Position numbers and translations under genes: made by a program. Below, piece by piece: positions 23,744 through 35,183 of a stretch of 64,000 nt of DNA. Origin of the DNA: Flaccisagitta enflata (taxonomy: Eukaryota > Chaetognatha > Sagittoidea > Aphragmophora); NCBI GenBank assembly GCA_965153355.1, contig OZ231127.1, forward strand, positions 49,290,001 through 49,354,000, written 5' to 3'. Under the pieces are notes generated by a model. It saw only the letters and a program-made list of their open reading frames with translations. It searched no databases and had not been told where the DNA came from. Each line of letters opens with the position of its first letter. Within the stretch, counting starts at the first letter, position 1.

Positions 23744-23905
23744 TTTTTGGGCAGCGGCCTCGAGGGAGCCAATGACCTGTTAGAGCTCGATGCATCGAGG
23801 CCGCTGTCCCTCTTATCACCACGTCCTCACTTATACTTACTAAGTTACTTAGGGGCAATGAGTACATTGAGTACCGCTAACCATTGGACGCTTAGGCGAC
23901 TATTC
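23744..23905. mobile_element. Family B element, copy 3, minimal form
   Basis: T5-GGGCAGCGGCCTCGAGGGAG pairs with CATCGAGGCCGCTGTCCC only ~60 bp away, so the tandem-repeat core is missing. The conserved end GAGTACCGCTAACCATTGG...GCGACTATTC follows. This shows which parts are constant: the two arms and the right end. Confidence 0.75.
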
Positions 23906-24064
23906 GTCTTTCTTTCTTTCGTTTGTCTGTCTGTCTTTCATTTTGCTTTTTTTTCTTCAGTCTCTACAAGTTATTGATTGTCTGTGTCTTTATCTCTATG
24001 TCGGTTTGCATGTGTGACCGCATAGCTGTTACTCTGTCAGTCTGTCTGTTCCGTCTCGGTTTGC

Positions 24065-24290
24065 GGAAAAGCAGATAGAAAGCCTGAAGGCGACCAAAAG
24101 GAAGCGGAAGAAGAAGAAGAAGAAGAAGAAGAAGAAGAAGAAGAAGAAGAAGAAGAAGAAGAAGAAGAAGAAGAAGAAGAAGAAGAAGAAGAAGAAGAAG
24201 AATAAGAAGAGGAAGAAGCAGAAGAAGAAGGAAAAGCAGATAGAAAGCCTGAAGGTGACCAAGAGGAAGCGGAAGAAGATTGAGCAAAAG
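24065..24290. repeat. (AAG)n tract flanked by direct repeats
   Basis: GAAAAGCAGATAGAAAGCCT occurs at 24065 and again at 24231, bracketing ~120 bp of AAG. A local duplication enclosing the tract is the simplest reading. The purine-rich run continues to ~24350, next to family B copy 4. Confidence 0.85.
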
Positions 24291-24373
24291 AAGAAGGAAA
24301 ACATGAGGAGGAAGAAGATTTAGGAAGAATGGGAAAGGAAAAAAGGTTGAACAATGAGAATTGAAAGAAATAA

Positions 24374-25507
24374 AGTAATCGCAAAATCATGAGATGGTCA
24401 GCGGTACACCTAGCCCCTAGGCGGCCCTGAAGGTGCTTTGCTTGGATTTGAGAATAGAAGCTTGGATTCAAATCTTGAGACTGGGACTTGCGTGTAGAAG
24501 CTACAGTATGTCTTTTTTCGTTTGTAACATTACACGACGACAATGCTCAGCTCCCTGGCATGCAAACTACTTCAGCAATGGCTCATTTTGTAGCTAATAA
24601 GTGAGCATTTTATGATTTTTAAAGTCTTGGACTTTTTGACAAAAACCTGACCTCTGCCATAGGTAGGAAAGCATTGGACAAAACAGGCAAAAAAGGCCAT
24701 CATTTCTGGTTTCCATGGAATATTTCTTCTTCAAGTGGCTCTATTATCTGAGCGGATTGAGCAATAGGTGCCAGGTTGGTCCCAAACTAAAGCTAATTAA
24801 GACCAGTTTTAAGAAAAATAAAAAAATAAGCACTATACAAAAAAAAAATCACACCAAGAATGCAAGAAATTGGCTCTTTAAACAAGATTTAGCTCAAGAA
24901 TTGACTCCCAACTCATAAAACTTACTCAGGATATCGACAATATACTTGAATTCAAGTAATCCCCAAAACTACTTCAAAATACCTTCCATTTGAGACCAAT
25001 CTGGGATCAGAGTCTTGTAAAGAAGTCCCAGAGATCACACATCATTAAATGCTCACTTATTACCAACAGAATGTGCCATTACAGAAGTAAATCGCTGGCC
25101 TGAGGGCAGAGCAATGCCGTCCTGTAATGTTACAAACGAAAAAAAACATACTGTAGGGTATTAGCCTGGATGATGGGGCATGGGGTTTGAGCCTTTAGGT
25201 GGGAATTTGAGCCTTGAGGGTGGAATTTGAGTGTCAAGCTTGAGGCTGTGGTTTGAGTCTTGAGCTTCAATTGGCAAGGAAGGGATTTGAGCCTTGAGGC
25301 TGGGATTTGTGCTTCGCGGCTGAGATTTGAGTCTCGAAGCAAGGATTAGAGCCATGAGGCTGGGGAAAGAGCCTGGAGGCTGAAGGCTGAGATTTGAGCC
25401 TGGAGGCTTGGATTCGAGCCTCAAAGGGGTAGGAGGAAAGAGAAAGAAGAGAAGGATAGATTTCCCCTATGTGTAAAGGTCACCGGACCATTCAGGGTCG
25501 CCGCGTG
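24374..25507. mobile_element. Family B element, copy 4, interrupted by a MITE
   Basis: Reversed copy. It opens with the B end AATCGCAAAATCATGAGATG-GTCAGCGGTAC, continues with GAGGCTGGGATTTGAG-type units (24430-24500 and 25160-25420), and closes with ATTCAGGGTCGCCGCG. The 24504-25153 element is inserted in the unit array. Purine-rich GAA sequence lies outside the left end. Confidence 0.75.
24504..25153. mobile_element. TA-flanked MITE, 650 bp, nested in family B
   Basis: Inverted repeats of ~110 bp start CAGTATGTCTTTTTTCGTTT; TA flanks both ends (24502-24503 and 25154-25155). CAGT plus TA suggests Tc1/mariner type. On the minus strand near 25000 the interior has CCCAGATTGGTCTCAAATGG, the module shared with other TA-MITEs here. 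Confidence 0.85.
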
Positions 25508-27431
25508 AAAAAACATGATGGAGAGAGAGAACAATAACTGAGATTTGAACAAACAAACAAATATAGAATTGTTATCAAACACTGAGGATTGAGGGATAAA
25601 AATCTTGAAATTGGGGGATTTAGCGAAGAGAATGAGAGAACCGAGAGAACGTTATATGGATATGTTATCATGGATACCACGAATTCGCCCCCCGCTTAAC
25701 CAAGCTTGATGAGATCTGCAATAACTATCTTAGTTGGGGGAGGTTTATACTATAGACTATATCACTATATCACTTTATCACACTCACACACTGGTGTTTT
25801 TCGACGAAAATTCAAGCTAACACAACGTTTGGAACATAAAGCGCATTTTAAGGCTCTCACGAGGGCGGATGGATTTGAAAAAAAAGAGTATTTTAAATTG
25901 AGTAAAAAAGGAAGTTCGTGCCGATGTAGGAGGCTGGAGGCGGGGATTCCAGCGTCGTCTGCCACACGTGCTCGTGCACCATTTAACGCCGATGAAACAA
26001 TTTACCCATCCTTAGGCGGGGGGGGGGGAAAGAGGAATTAATTTTTGTCCTTTTTTCTTGCACAGAATACAGTTTGTCAGTGTTTCACTTTATCCCAAAC
26101 TAAACTTTGATTGGCAAACATCGGGATTCGTTGGCGATAAAAGATGGAAAACTGATTGTAGAATTTCTTGATGACCATGACATCTTGAAAAGTTGAAAAC
26201 AGACCCAAAATTTCTCTGTTCAAAAATCGTCGTACCTCAAAAAATTGCATATAACGTTTAGCTTTGCCTTCTTTCACTGTTCACATGTGAGATGGACAAC
26301 ATTACTACTATCTAAAGAATAGAAATGTTCCCGCACGTTTTGATATATAGATCCCAAACGATTTTTAATGGGCCAAAAAGTTATTTCACTTTGAATGAAA
26401 TGGTTTCTTTTGAAAGTTTCCTAAAACATTTGCCGCAGATTATAAACTAAATTAAAAGCAAGAAAAACATACTTCTTGTTGGCTGATCATGATGAAATTT
26501 TTACTGTAGTCGGAAAAGGTTTGGAAACTCTTCAGCTCAAATTTCAGCACACTAGGCCGACTAGAAGTATGCTTTTCATATTTTTTCTTATGTGTGTGTG
26601 TTTTCCGCCTAAATCTGGCGCATCTGTCTGGAGGCCTGGTATGTCATCACTTCAAAGTGCCTCTAGAAGCGTTACAAATGACTTCCCGGACTAATGTCGG
26701 CCGTAATTTAGCTAGGAGGAGCTCACACCAATGATTTATAGATTTGTGACTGACTGGTATATGTTTATGAGTCAATAAATTGATTGAATTCAGAGGTGGG
26801 AACACTTCTATTTTTTAGATAGTACTGAACCAAAAAAGATATTGGTGGAACATTCTTCTGCTCTTTCTTCTTCTCCAACTCCTTTCTCTACGCCCCAACC
26901 ACCAGTTTCATCCCTTGATTTAAGCCTATTCTTCTCAGCGTTCATTTCCTTTCAACTGTGCAGTACCAAACCTCACCCTCCCCCTCTTCCCCCAATTTTG
27001 TTTTTTTAATGCCATCACACACCACCCACTAGCTGCTAGTACCTTGGTGCTACCCATGCCCACCTCGTTATCCGTCATCAGTACTACTTCAGAACCCTCC
27101 TCCGCTTTCGCCCTCTCACCTTCAAATAACGTCCATCTCCTCTTCCGCCTCTGCTCTCGCCCCTGCCCCTCACCCGCCGTCATCACTTCTAATAATAATA
27201 ATCTTTTTTTTCCTCACCGTGCGCGCGCGCCATCTCGCGCCTGAATGAAACCAAATTTTCTTTCTCGATGGAAAATTTCATTTTGAAGGAAAATCAAATT
27301 TGAATTCATCTTCCTCTCAAAATCCTCATCCTTCATTAATTTCAAATTCGGCTCAAAATTTGTCTTTCCTCCGTCCCGCGGAGGGCCGAGAAACCGACCA
27401 GCCAACTTTGCACCGCGCCTGAGCCCCGAGG
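25508..27431. other. Unique-looking region, no supportable gene
   Basis: About 1.9 kb with scattered short open frames on both strands (for example 25706-26041 plus, 26935-27186 minus). None has a recognisable domain, and none has enough length or a codon pattern to separate it from chance. Short GCGCGCGC run at 27222-27230. Confidence 0.45.
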
Positions 27432-27433
27432 CA

Positions 27434-27520
<87 letters not shown>
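27432..27520. repeat. (AAAG)n microsatellite
   Basis: About 89 bp of AAAG. Confidence 0.97.
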
Positions 27521-28669
27521 GGGAAATGTGAGAAGAATGAGAGAAAAAGAACCTCGGGCAGACCCACTGGGCCAAAAACTTGATAGGAGAATGGTGAGCG
27601 TTTGAAAGAGCGACGAGGATGGAGGAGGTGAATATACGGGGATGTACATAGACTGCGTTAAAAACACTCAAGGATAACGCTCTGTGACGCCGTGCTTGAG
27701 GGGTTGAGGTCGCGGAGGACTCAGGACATGAATGAATTGGTCAAGGTGGACGCCGTGGATCATTTGTGAAATCCGAATTGTAAAAGTTTGGAAGACAAGA
27801 TCGAAGGGGCGGACAAGAACCATGCTGAAGAAAGGAATAGGGATAGTAGGTCAAAGGAAAGTGGAATATAAACATAAACAAAAACCGAGACGAAAATGAC
27901 GTCGATGTGAAGGGCAATAACGCAGGACGCGAGAGTTACGAGAAAGAATTGTGAGGTGTAGGTCAAAAACAATGAGTTATAAGAAGAGAATCGTCTCAGT
28001 GTATAGACGAAAACATGAAGGAGAGACGAACATTGATCAAAGGGAGGGAGAGACGGGATGAACTTGAAAGGGTCAATGAAAAGAAACGAGGTGGGGGGAA
28101 GAAAAATTAATGTTGAAAAAGAGGCTAGGTGCCCAAACAGAGGCTACGTGCACACTGAGATTTATAAAGACGCTGCGAGGCTTTTCATCATCAACAGTAT
28201 CCTTGCCCGGAGAAGGACCTCCGAGACTAGGAGATTTAGTTTTATACCCTGTAAGTTTATGTGTAGAAGGAACTTTCCCCTCTTCATTTTCAAAAACGAA
28301 AATTGGTAGATCAAAGACACCAAAGCCAAAGGCTCATATTTCCAAGGAGAGGCGTGAGACGGAAAAAGTCACACGATTATCAGGAGGACAAGAAAGGGAA
28401 AGTGAAACCTGGATATGGAGGTAAGAAATGGTAAAAAAAGAAAGAATTGGCGGGAGGGAAAAAGAAAAAAAAACAGAGAGTTGAGTTGAGCATGTGATGA
28501 TGATGGATCAGGTGTTAGTTAACAGATGGCAAAGTGACACGTGGGAGATATGGTGATTGAGAGCTGGGAAAAGCATGAGCAAAATGTGTGAAACCGAGGA
28601 AGACATGAGGAAAAAGAACTTTGAGACGTCACGTTGTTCCACGTTTTTTTTCTCTTGTATCTCATGGTG
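27521..28669. other. Purine-rich unique-looking region
   Basis: The plus strand is strongly purine-biased for more than 1 kb. Open frames at 28058-28309 and 28110-28424 have no recognisable domain. Confidence 0.45.
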
Positions 28670-28729
28670 GTGGTGATGACGACGATGATGACGACGACGA
28701 CGACGACAGGGATGATGATGATGATGATT

Positions 28730-28768
<39 letters not shown>

Positions 28769-28769
28769 T

Positions 28770-28852
<83 letters not shown>

Positions 28853-28882
28853 ATGATGATGGTGATGATGATGATGATGATT

Positions 28883-28962
<80 letters not shown>

Positions 28963-28990
28963 AACGACGATGATGGTGATAATGATATGG
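28670..28990. repeat. (GAT)n trinucleotide tract, ~320 bp
   Basis: GAT array with GAC at the left end and rare interruptions. The long poly-Asp, poly-Met, poly-His and poly-Ile frames are artefacts of the repeat. Confidence 0.97.
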
Positions 28991-29095
28991 ATTAAGAGGA
29001 TGTAGTAATGCCGCAAATTCTTGTCCTTTCCCATCCATGTGGCGAGCTAACATTGACTTAGTGTCCCTCTGTCTTTCTGTCTATTCAGCTGCCAG

Positions 29096-29097
<2 letters not shown>

Positions 29098-29173
<76 letters not shown>
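29098..29173. repeat. (CT)n microsatellite
   Basis: About 76 bp of CT. Confidence 0.97.
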
Positions 29174-29177
<4 letters not shown>

Positions 29178-29860
29178 TCTATCTTTTTCGCCTTTTTATG
29201 CAATCGGCAAATCTTTCATAATCTATCCTTTTCATTTCTGACCCTTTTCTCTATTTACCGTCATAACTCATTGCCCATGGTGGGATGAATGGCCCTTACT
29301 TCCTTGCGTCAGATCTATCTGCATGTGCATAACAATATGTTTTCCTAGTGCTCACTTGCGGCAAAGGCCACGCTTCCCGCCTTCACAAACAGTAGATCTC
29401 GCCCAGAATTTTCTTAGGAACGTTTTAATTACCACTTTTTAAAACTTAGAATTCAGTTTGAAAGGAACATGCCTAGAATCAAATCCACCACATCTTGCTC
29501 CAAGCATTTCTATTTGGCCAATTCTAGGTTGCTTGTGGTTAAGTCCTGGCTAACGAAAATGTAATTACTAAATGTAATTTCTAAATCCCCATTTGCTCAA
29601 TTCTTATCAGATTTATAGTATCACAGCAATACGATTTTTTGTCCTTCCTCTACTTCTTATTCAGTATTCACAACCTCCTGACCTTGTTTTTCTTGAGACC
29701 ATCTGTGTTTATTTGCTCTTATTCTATCTGCTCTGTCAAAGGAATTAAAACCAGTGGTGTTCGCCATAACGTGTTCCATGAAAACTTGTTTGGGCATAAT
29801 ATAAAAATGCAATAATTCATTTGAAACAAACAAACAAACAAATTAGTATGGTGAATAATA
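29174..29860. other. No recognisable feature
   Basis: Unique-looking AT-rich sequence ending in a short AAAC run (29823-29841). Confidence 0.5.
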
Positions 29861-30085
29861 GCCGCCTTTGGGCGGCCTCACTGCCGCCTGTGGGCAGTCA
29901 CACTGCCACCTGTGGGCGGTTCCACTGCTGCCTGTGGGCGGTCCTACTGCCACCTGTGGGCGGTGCCACTGCCACCTGTGGGCGGTGCCACTGCCGCCTT
30001 GGCCGGCCACACTGCCAACTATAGGTGGCCTCACTGTAACCTGACAGTGGCCTCACTGCCGCCTGTGGGTGGCCATTAATGCTAA
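29861..30085. repeat. 22 bp minisatellite, CACTGCCACCTGTGGGCGGT type
   Basis: About ten units, GC-rich in an AT-rich setting. Many units contain a short inverted repeat; the first, GCCGCCTTTGGGCGGC, is a perfect hairpin. Degenerates rightwards into TAGGTGGCC and GTGGGTGGCC units. Confidence 0.9.
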
Positions 30086-30119
30086 CTGTAAGTGGCTATC
30101 AATTCGGTGAGAAAATTCT

Positions 30120-30212
30120 GGGCTATGGGTTGCATGAGCTGTGGGTTGCATGAGCTGTGTTGCATGAGCTGTGTTGCATGAGCTGTGTTGCATGAGCTGT
30201 GTTGCATGGGCT
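30120..30212. repeat. 14-18 bp minisatellite, GTTGCATGAGCTGT type
   Basis: Six units, some with a GGG insertion (TGTGGGTTGCATGAGC). The next repeat copy begins with the same GTTGCATGAGC, so the array appears to have grown from its edge. Confidence 0.9.
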
Positions 30213-30547
30213 GTGGGTTGCATGAGCCTTTTACAATGGGAAGATCAGATGGATGTGAGGGACTTTGGATTAGCGGCCACCGGTTCAGCACACTCATCTG
30301 ACACTCTTTCTTGTCATTGGCACTTGTAGCAAACAGGTTAAAATTATTGATTTTTTCTGTTTGGTTTGATTGTTTTTTTTGAACGGTTTCATGATAATGA
30401 AAAGATAGACTTGGTTGTTTTTCATTACTAAGGATAGTTGTGATGGGTCCGGATTAAACACCAGTGAGAGCTCCAAAGGCTCTCATCCTTAGGTAAGGTA
30501 GGGTTGAGTAGTGATGTTGTCCGACTTTCATATATTTCAGTACCATG
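30213..30547. repeat. Dispersed repeat D, partial tandem copy
   Basis: Nearly identical to 30784-31105 (shared GGGTTGCATGAGCCTTTTAC, CCGGATTAAACACCAGTGAG) and related to 62190-62825. The 30548-30783 segment between the copies also has a counterpart at 61945-62190, so the tandem unit is ~570 bp. Confidence 0.9.
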
Positions 30548-31105
30548 GTATAGAATGCCGGCGATCCCATATGGTTGATTCTTGATTCTTGCCTCTAATG
30601 GTATGGTTTTTAACAACATTGCCTTTGATATCTAGATTATCCTTGGATAACTACATAATCATTTGGTAATATGTTCGCTATAAATAATAGAGATATGCTG
30701 ACTTCTTTGCGTCTTTTTATTGTGGGTTGACATGGAATGTTTGAGAAAATGGTCTCAATCATTGGAGAAAATTTTGATTTTAAGTTGTGGGTTGCATGAG
30801 CCTTTTACAATGGGAAGATCAGATGGATGTGAGGGACTTTGGATTAGTGGCCACCGGTTCATAAACTCATCTGACACTCTTTCTTGTCATTGGCACTTGT
30901 AGCAAACAGGTTAAAATTATTGATTTTTTCTGTTTGGTTTGATTGTTTTTTTTGAACGGTTTCATGATAATGAAAAGATAGACTTGGTTGTTTTTCATTA
31001 CTAAGGATAGTTGTGATGGGTCCGGATTAAACACCAGTGAGAGCTCCAAAGGCTCTCATCCTTAGGTAAGGTAGGGTTGAGTAGTAATGTTGTCCGACTT
31101 TCATA
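30548..31105. repeat. Dispersed repeat D, full copy
   Basis: Matches 61945-62825 along its length, apart from an insertion in that copy. Begins near GAATGCCGGCGATCCCATAT. Function and class unknown; no terminal repeats seen. Confidence 0.85.
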
Positions 31106-31221
31106 CATTGGAAAAAACTGGGTGGTGTGACATACATTGGAGAATTCTGGGTTATGTCATATACATTGGCAAAAACTGCGGTGTGTGACATACATCGGAG
31201 AAAGCTGGGGTGTGACATAGT
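31106..31221. repeat. ~35 bp minisatellite, TGTGACATACATTGGAG type
   Basis: Three to four units. The same minisatellite resumes at 37650-37768, so the tandem duplication of 31222-37639 lies inside one minisatellite array. Confidence 0.9.
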
Positions 31222-31598
31222 CATATGAAGGAAAGCAATGTAAAACGAATGAGGCGTTGAATCGCCGCATAAAGTCCTTCGCACTCATACTTTTCAAGTC
31301 CTGGGAGTCATTTATATTTTTTTCGTCATGAAGATAAACGAAAAACGTCTTGAAGATTTGGGAGTACCTACACAAGGGAATTCTTCACACATTGACGTGG
31401 AGCTATTGTAGGTACTAAAAGAAATAACCAGATCAGTCTATCTGTCAAGAGCGTTGGTATTATTCCATTGTCCGCACAGAATACTACAGAGAGCTAGAGA
31501 GAGCGAAAGTGAGAGCTGGGGAGGGAGTGCGAGTGCTAGAGAACGCAAGGACGAGAGAGCGAGAGAGCAAGAGCGAGCGTAAGGGCGAGAGCAAGAGC

Positions 31599-31601
<3 letters not shown>

Positions 31602-31687
<86 letters not shown>
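31602..31687. repeat. (GA)n microsatellite, unit 1
   Basis: Preceded by GCGAGAGC-type degenerate repeats (31500-31600), part of which is missing from unit 2. Confidence 0.95.
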
Positions 31688-31690
<3 letters not shown>

Positions 31691-31981
31691 ACAAGCACAA
31701 ACAAACGGAAGGAACTTTCAGTGTCACATAAATCAAACACGGTAGTATCGATAATGTGAAACTGAGAAAAGCTGCGCATATTTTTCATTCTGCTCATAAG
31801 AATCGCAAACTTCACCAAATATTCAAATTCGATAGCGAATGGATTCGACGCAGCGTTACGCTTTTATGGATGGTTGGTAGCAATCAAGAACAAGACGGCG
31901 TTACTGCAACTGAAAGGTTTTTTCCTAAGACTGGTAAAATACATACATCTGCAAAACTTATTATGCACATAATTATATTTT

Positions 31982-32622
31982 TAGTTGCGTGCTGCGCGAA
32001 ACTACCACCCGCTTGGTCCCTCTGTTGGTTCACCGATTTGTCTGTCTGTTCATCCCTTTTTGGGCAGCGGCTCCGGAGGACAATTTTGTTTCTCCATTTC
32101 TCCGTCCCCCCCCCCCAAGCCATTCTAGGCCTCAAGTCCGCCCTCTCAGGGACTCAATTTGGCCTATTCGGGCCTGAAATCAGCCCTCTCAGGCCTCAAA
32201 TTAGCCCCCTCAGCCCTTAAATCAGCGTTCTCAGCCCTGAAATCAGCTCTCTCAGGCTTCAAATTATCCCTCCCTTGCATAGAATCAGCCCTCCCAGGCC
32301 CGAATCAATTCTCTCAGAAGCTCAAAACAGCGCTTCTGGGACTCAATTCAGCCCTTCCAAGCCTTAAATTTGCCTTTCCAGGCCTGAAATCACCCCTCTT
32401 ATACCAGAAACGAACCTTCTTAGGCCTGAAATCAGCTCTCTCAGGCCACGAAATATCTCTCTCAGACCTCAAAACAGACACTACTATTCAAAGCTGGAAC
32501 AAAACTGCCTTATGTGGAATCATATGTCATTGCCCCCCCCCCCCCCCGGCCGCTGCCCCATACAATAATAGCATCGATGGGGCTTCGGGAACCGCTGACC
32601 ATATGCCGCTTGAGCAACCTGT
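31982..32622. mobile_element. Family A head joined to family B body, unit 1
   Basis: Family A hairpin head TAGTTGCGTGCTGCGCGAAAC and CCACCCGCTTGGTCC run into T5-GGGCAGCGGCTCCGG at 32057, the start of a B element. The core is ~20 bp units such as CTCTCAGGCCTGAAATCAGC (32115-32480) in one direction only. The right arm is GGCCGCTGCCCC (32549), followed by GAACCGCTGACCATATG and GCTTGAGCAAC. The A start (TAGTTGC) and B end (GCAAC) are inverted relatives, so A-head plus B-body may be one transposable unit. Confidence 0.7.
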
Positions 32623-33045
32623 TTACTTTTTTCGCTGCTTTTATCGATGCAAAATAACACATGGACAAAAAATTCATTTTCATATTCTGCATCATCATGT
32701 AGGTGCCTTTGGACGCGGAATTCCTGCAGGCTTTCGTTGAGGCTTACATCATCATCTTGCCCAAATTGAGCGGGAAAGAGGCGAAGGAGTGAAACCCAGA
32801 CCTGCTGGTCAAACTCAATCAGGTTTATTTGGGTGTGAAGACTTATCATAATGGCTTCACCGTCTCTGTCATGACCTCGTTCATGCGTTTCAGTAGCTTG
32901 CAAAACGACTCTTTAAGAGAAAGTGTCTGTAAAAAGATTCAAAGGTCAGGAATGCAAAACTTTTTGACACAAGATTGGCTGAAATAGCGACTTTTGAGCA
33001 TTACAGCTTCTGCCCAGCCAAATTACAGCCCCTGCCCACTCCCAT

Positions 33046-33481
33046 TAGGGTGGTCCCGAATTGGGTCAAATTTCATATATTGATATACTTGAGCCCTTTG
33101 CTCAAATGTCCTATAAAAAAAGGATTTCTCACAAGCTGGGGTGTGAAATCAAACAAGAAACCTTGTCGGCAAAACCATAGGCTTGCTATGGGGATATTTT
33201 TATTGCCATAGGAAGCCTATTGTTTTGCCGCCATGGTTTAATCTTCAAATTCAGACCTCTACTTATGGGAAAACCTTTTTAGGTGCGACAAAGCACTTCT
33301 ATAACTGGCTCTGTCCGTCGGTTGGTTGGTTGGTCGGTCGGTCGGTCTGTCTGTAACGCATTCGTTCGACGATCAACACGTCGCACCTATTGGCCCACTT
33401 GGCCTTGTTATTTAATACATTTATGCAAAAAACTAGAGTATATCATTTTTTGAAATTTGACCCTATTTCGTGACCACCCTA
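33046..33481. mobile_element. hAT-like MITE with perfect 8 bp duplication
   Basis: Termini TAGGGTGGTCCCGAATTGGG and, complementing the right end, TAGGGTGGTCACGAAATAGG form a ~30 bp inverted repeat ending GTCAAATTTCA on both sides. ACTCCCAT flanks both ends (33038-33045 and 33482-33489). The element holds the family C copy at 33281-33409. No transposase. Confidence 0.85.
33281..33409. mobile_element. Family C element, copy 1
   Basis: AGGTGCGACAAAGCACTTCT head after T5, then a GGTT/GGTC tract, CATTCGTTCGACGATCAACA, the internal complement GTCGCACCT (33380-33388) and the end CCACTTGGCCTTGTT. About 129 bp. It shares the T5 start, tetranucleotide core and GGCCTTGTT end with family A. Confidence 0.8.
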
Positions 33482-33771
33482 ACTCCCATACTGCCCTGCC
33501 CACTCACATTACTGCCCTTGTCATCCGTTAGCGACTACTTACTGGTCGTGTATCCGGCTATATCAACTTTCTGATGCAACACACACATGTTACCGCACAC
33601 ACAGACACAGATCCTGCGGGCTGCGGTTTCTTCGCCAGGGGACACGGACGCCTACTTAAATTCCGTATTTCCGGCTATTATTTTTAGTATGCTAGATGCG
33701 TAACTTTGCAGTTGACGGGTGTAGTCAAGTTAAATAAGAATTTTGGACAGTCTGAAGGCTTTGTCCGTTTT

Positions 33772-33902
33772 TAGTCGCAAAAAAGCGACTCTACAACTTG
33801 CCTTGTCGGTCAGTCGGTAATTTTTCTGAATTCCAAGTGGTTTTCGCATCACTGCTCCTGCCCAACCATCCGCAACTGGATTGCCGTGTATCCGGCCTTG
33901 TT
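33772..33902. mobile_element. Family A element, short form, unit 1
   Basis: Head TAGTCGCAAAAAAGCGACTC, CTTGCCTTGTCGGTC, CATCACTGCTCCTGCCCAAC, end TTGCCGTGTATCCGGCCTTG. The hairpin stem is AGTCGC/GCGACT with a six-A loop. Confidence 0.85.
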
Positions 33903-33919
33903 CTTACTCAAACAAAGAG

Positions 33920-33925
33920 AGAGAA

Positions 33926-33970
<45 letters not shown>

Positions 33971-34070
33971 AGAAAGAAAGAAAGAAAGAATGAATGAATG
34001 AATGAATGAATGAATGAAAGAAAGAAAGAAAGAAAGAAAGAAAAAGAGAGAAAGAGAGACAGACAGACAG
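33920..34070. repeat. GA, AAAG and AATG tracts, unit 1
   Basis: GA then AAAG, AATG, AAAG and GACA repeats, directly after the family A end. From 34071 to 34463 the sequence is unique-looking within the unit. Confidence 0.93.
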
Positions 34071-34800
34071 ACATAGTAACAGACAAAAAATATTGGATAC
34101 TATACGATTATTTGACTATGACGAGGTCAAGATGAACATCTTCATAAACCTAAGGAATTGCTGTAGTTATTGTTCAAAATAAAAAAGTGTTACCTTGTTA
34201 ATATGTTTCCTTTTATTCTTGGTGTATACATGTCGTATGAGCCCAGTTGAGTCAGGTACATGATAAAGCAGCAAATATTTTGATGTATCTTATAGCTGCA
34301 AAGTATCACTTTACGTTTCATTCAGCTAGTTAGTTTTTGTGTCCTGGATGTAGAACATTTCGTCTAGGTTTTGCAATTTTGTCCAGGACACGGTAAAGAG
34401 CAAAACGTATCTACAAACAATTTCCTAATGTTTTGCTGCCAGTTCCGAGACCGTACGGGTAAACATATGAAGGAAAGCAATGTAAAACGAATGAGGCGTT
34501 GAATCGCCGCATAAAGTCCTTCGCACTCATACTTTTCAAGTCCTGGGAGTCATTTATATTTTTTTCGTCATGAAGATAAACGAAAAACGTCTTGAAGATT
34601 TGGGAGTACCTACACAAGGGAATTCTTCACACATTGACGTGGAGCTATTGTAGGTACTAAAAGAAATAACCAGATCAGTCTATCTGTCAAGAGCGTTGGT
34701 ATTATTCCATTGTCCGCACAGAATACTACAGAGAGCTAGAGAGAGCGAAAGTGAGAGCTGGGGAGGGAGTGCGAGTGCTAGAGAACGCAAGGACGAGAGA

Positions 34801-34801
<1 letters not shown>

Positions 34802-34888
<87 letters not shown>
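34802..34888. repeat. (GA)n microsatellite, unit 2
   Basis: Counterpart of 31602-31687; the GCGAGAGC-type degenerate part upstream is shorter here. Confidence 0.95.
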
Positions 34889-34891
<3 letters not shown>

Positions 34892-35183
34892 ACAAGCACA
34901 AACAAACGGAAGGAACTTTCAGTGTCACATAAATTAAACACGGTAGTATCGATAATGTGAAACTGAGAAAAGCTGCGCATATTTTTCATTCTGCTCATAA
35001 GAATCTCAAACTTCACCAAATATTCAAATTCGATAGCGAATGGATTCGACGCAGCGTTACGCTTTTATGGATGGTTGGTAGCAATCAAGAACAAGACGGC
35101 GTTACTGCAACTGAAAGGTTTTTTCCTAAGACTGGTAAAATACATACATCTGCAAAACTTATTATGCACATAATTATATTTTT

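Larger units (their letters stand above)
33000..33560. mobile_element. Family A interior split by a hAT-like MITE, unit 1
   Basis: Left of 33046 the sequence reads GCTTCTGCCCAGCC and CCCCTGCCC; right of 33489 it reads CTGCCCTGCCCACTC and GTCGTGTATCCGGC. Together these resemble the middle and end of family A. The hAT-like element separates the two parts. Confidence 0.55.
31222..34463. repeat. Tandem segmental duplication, unit 1, 3242 bp
   Basis: Matches 34464-37639 throughout in direct orientation. Both units start CATATGAAGGAAAGCAATG and end GAGACCGTACGGGTAAA. Only scattered substitutions are visible by eye; most length change is in the GA, poly-C, AATG and AAAG tracts. Contents in order: (GA)n, family A head joined to family B, family A with a hAT-like MITE, a family C element, a second family A element, GA/AAAG/AATG tract. 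Confidence 0.97.

Noticed and set aside
28508-29053. Poly-His, poly-Ile, poly-Asp and poly-Met frames
   Set aside because: All are frames of the (GAT)n tract; no start context, domain or unique sequence supports a gene.
29861-30212. Regular short repeats as a CRISPR array
   Set aside because: Units are contiguous without unique spacers, the DNA is animal, and no cas genes exist here; these are minisatellites.
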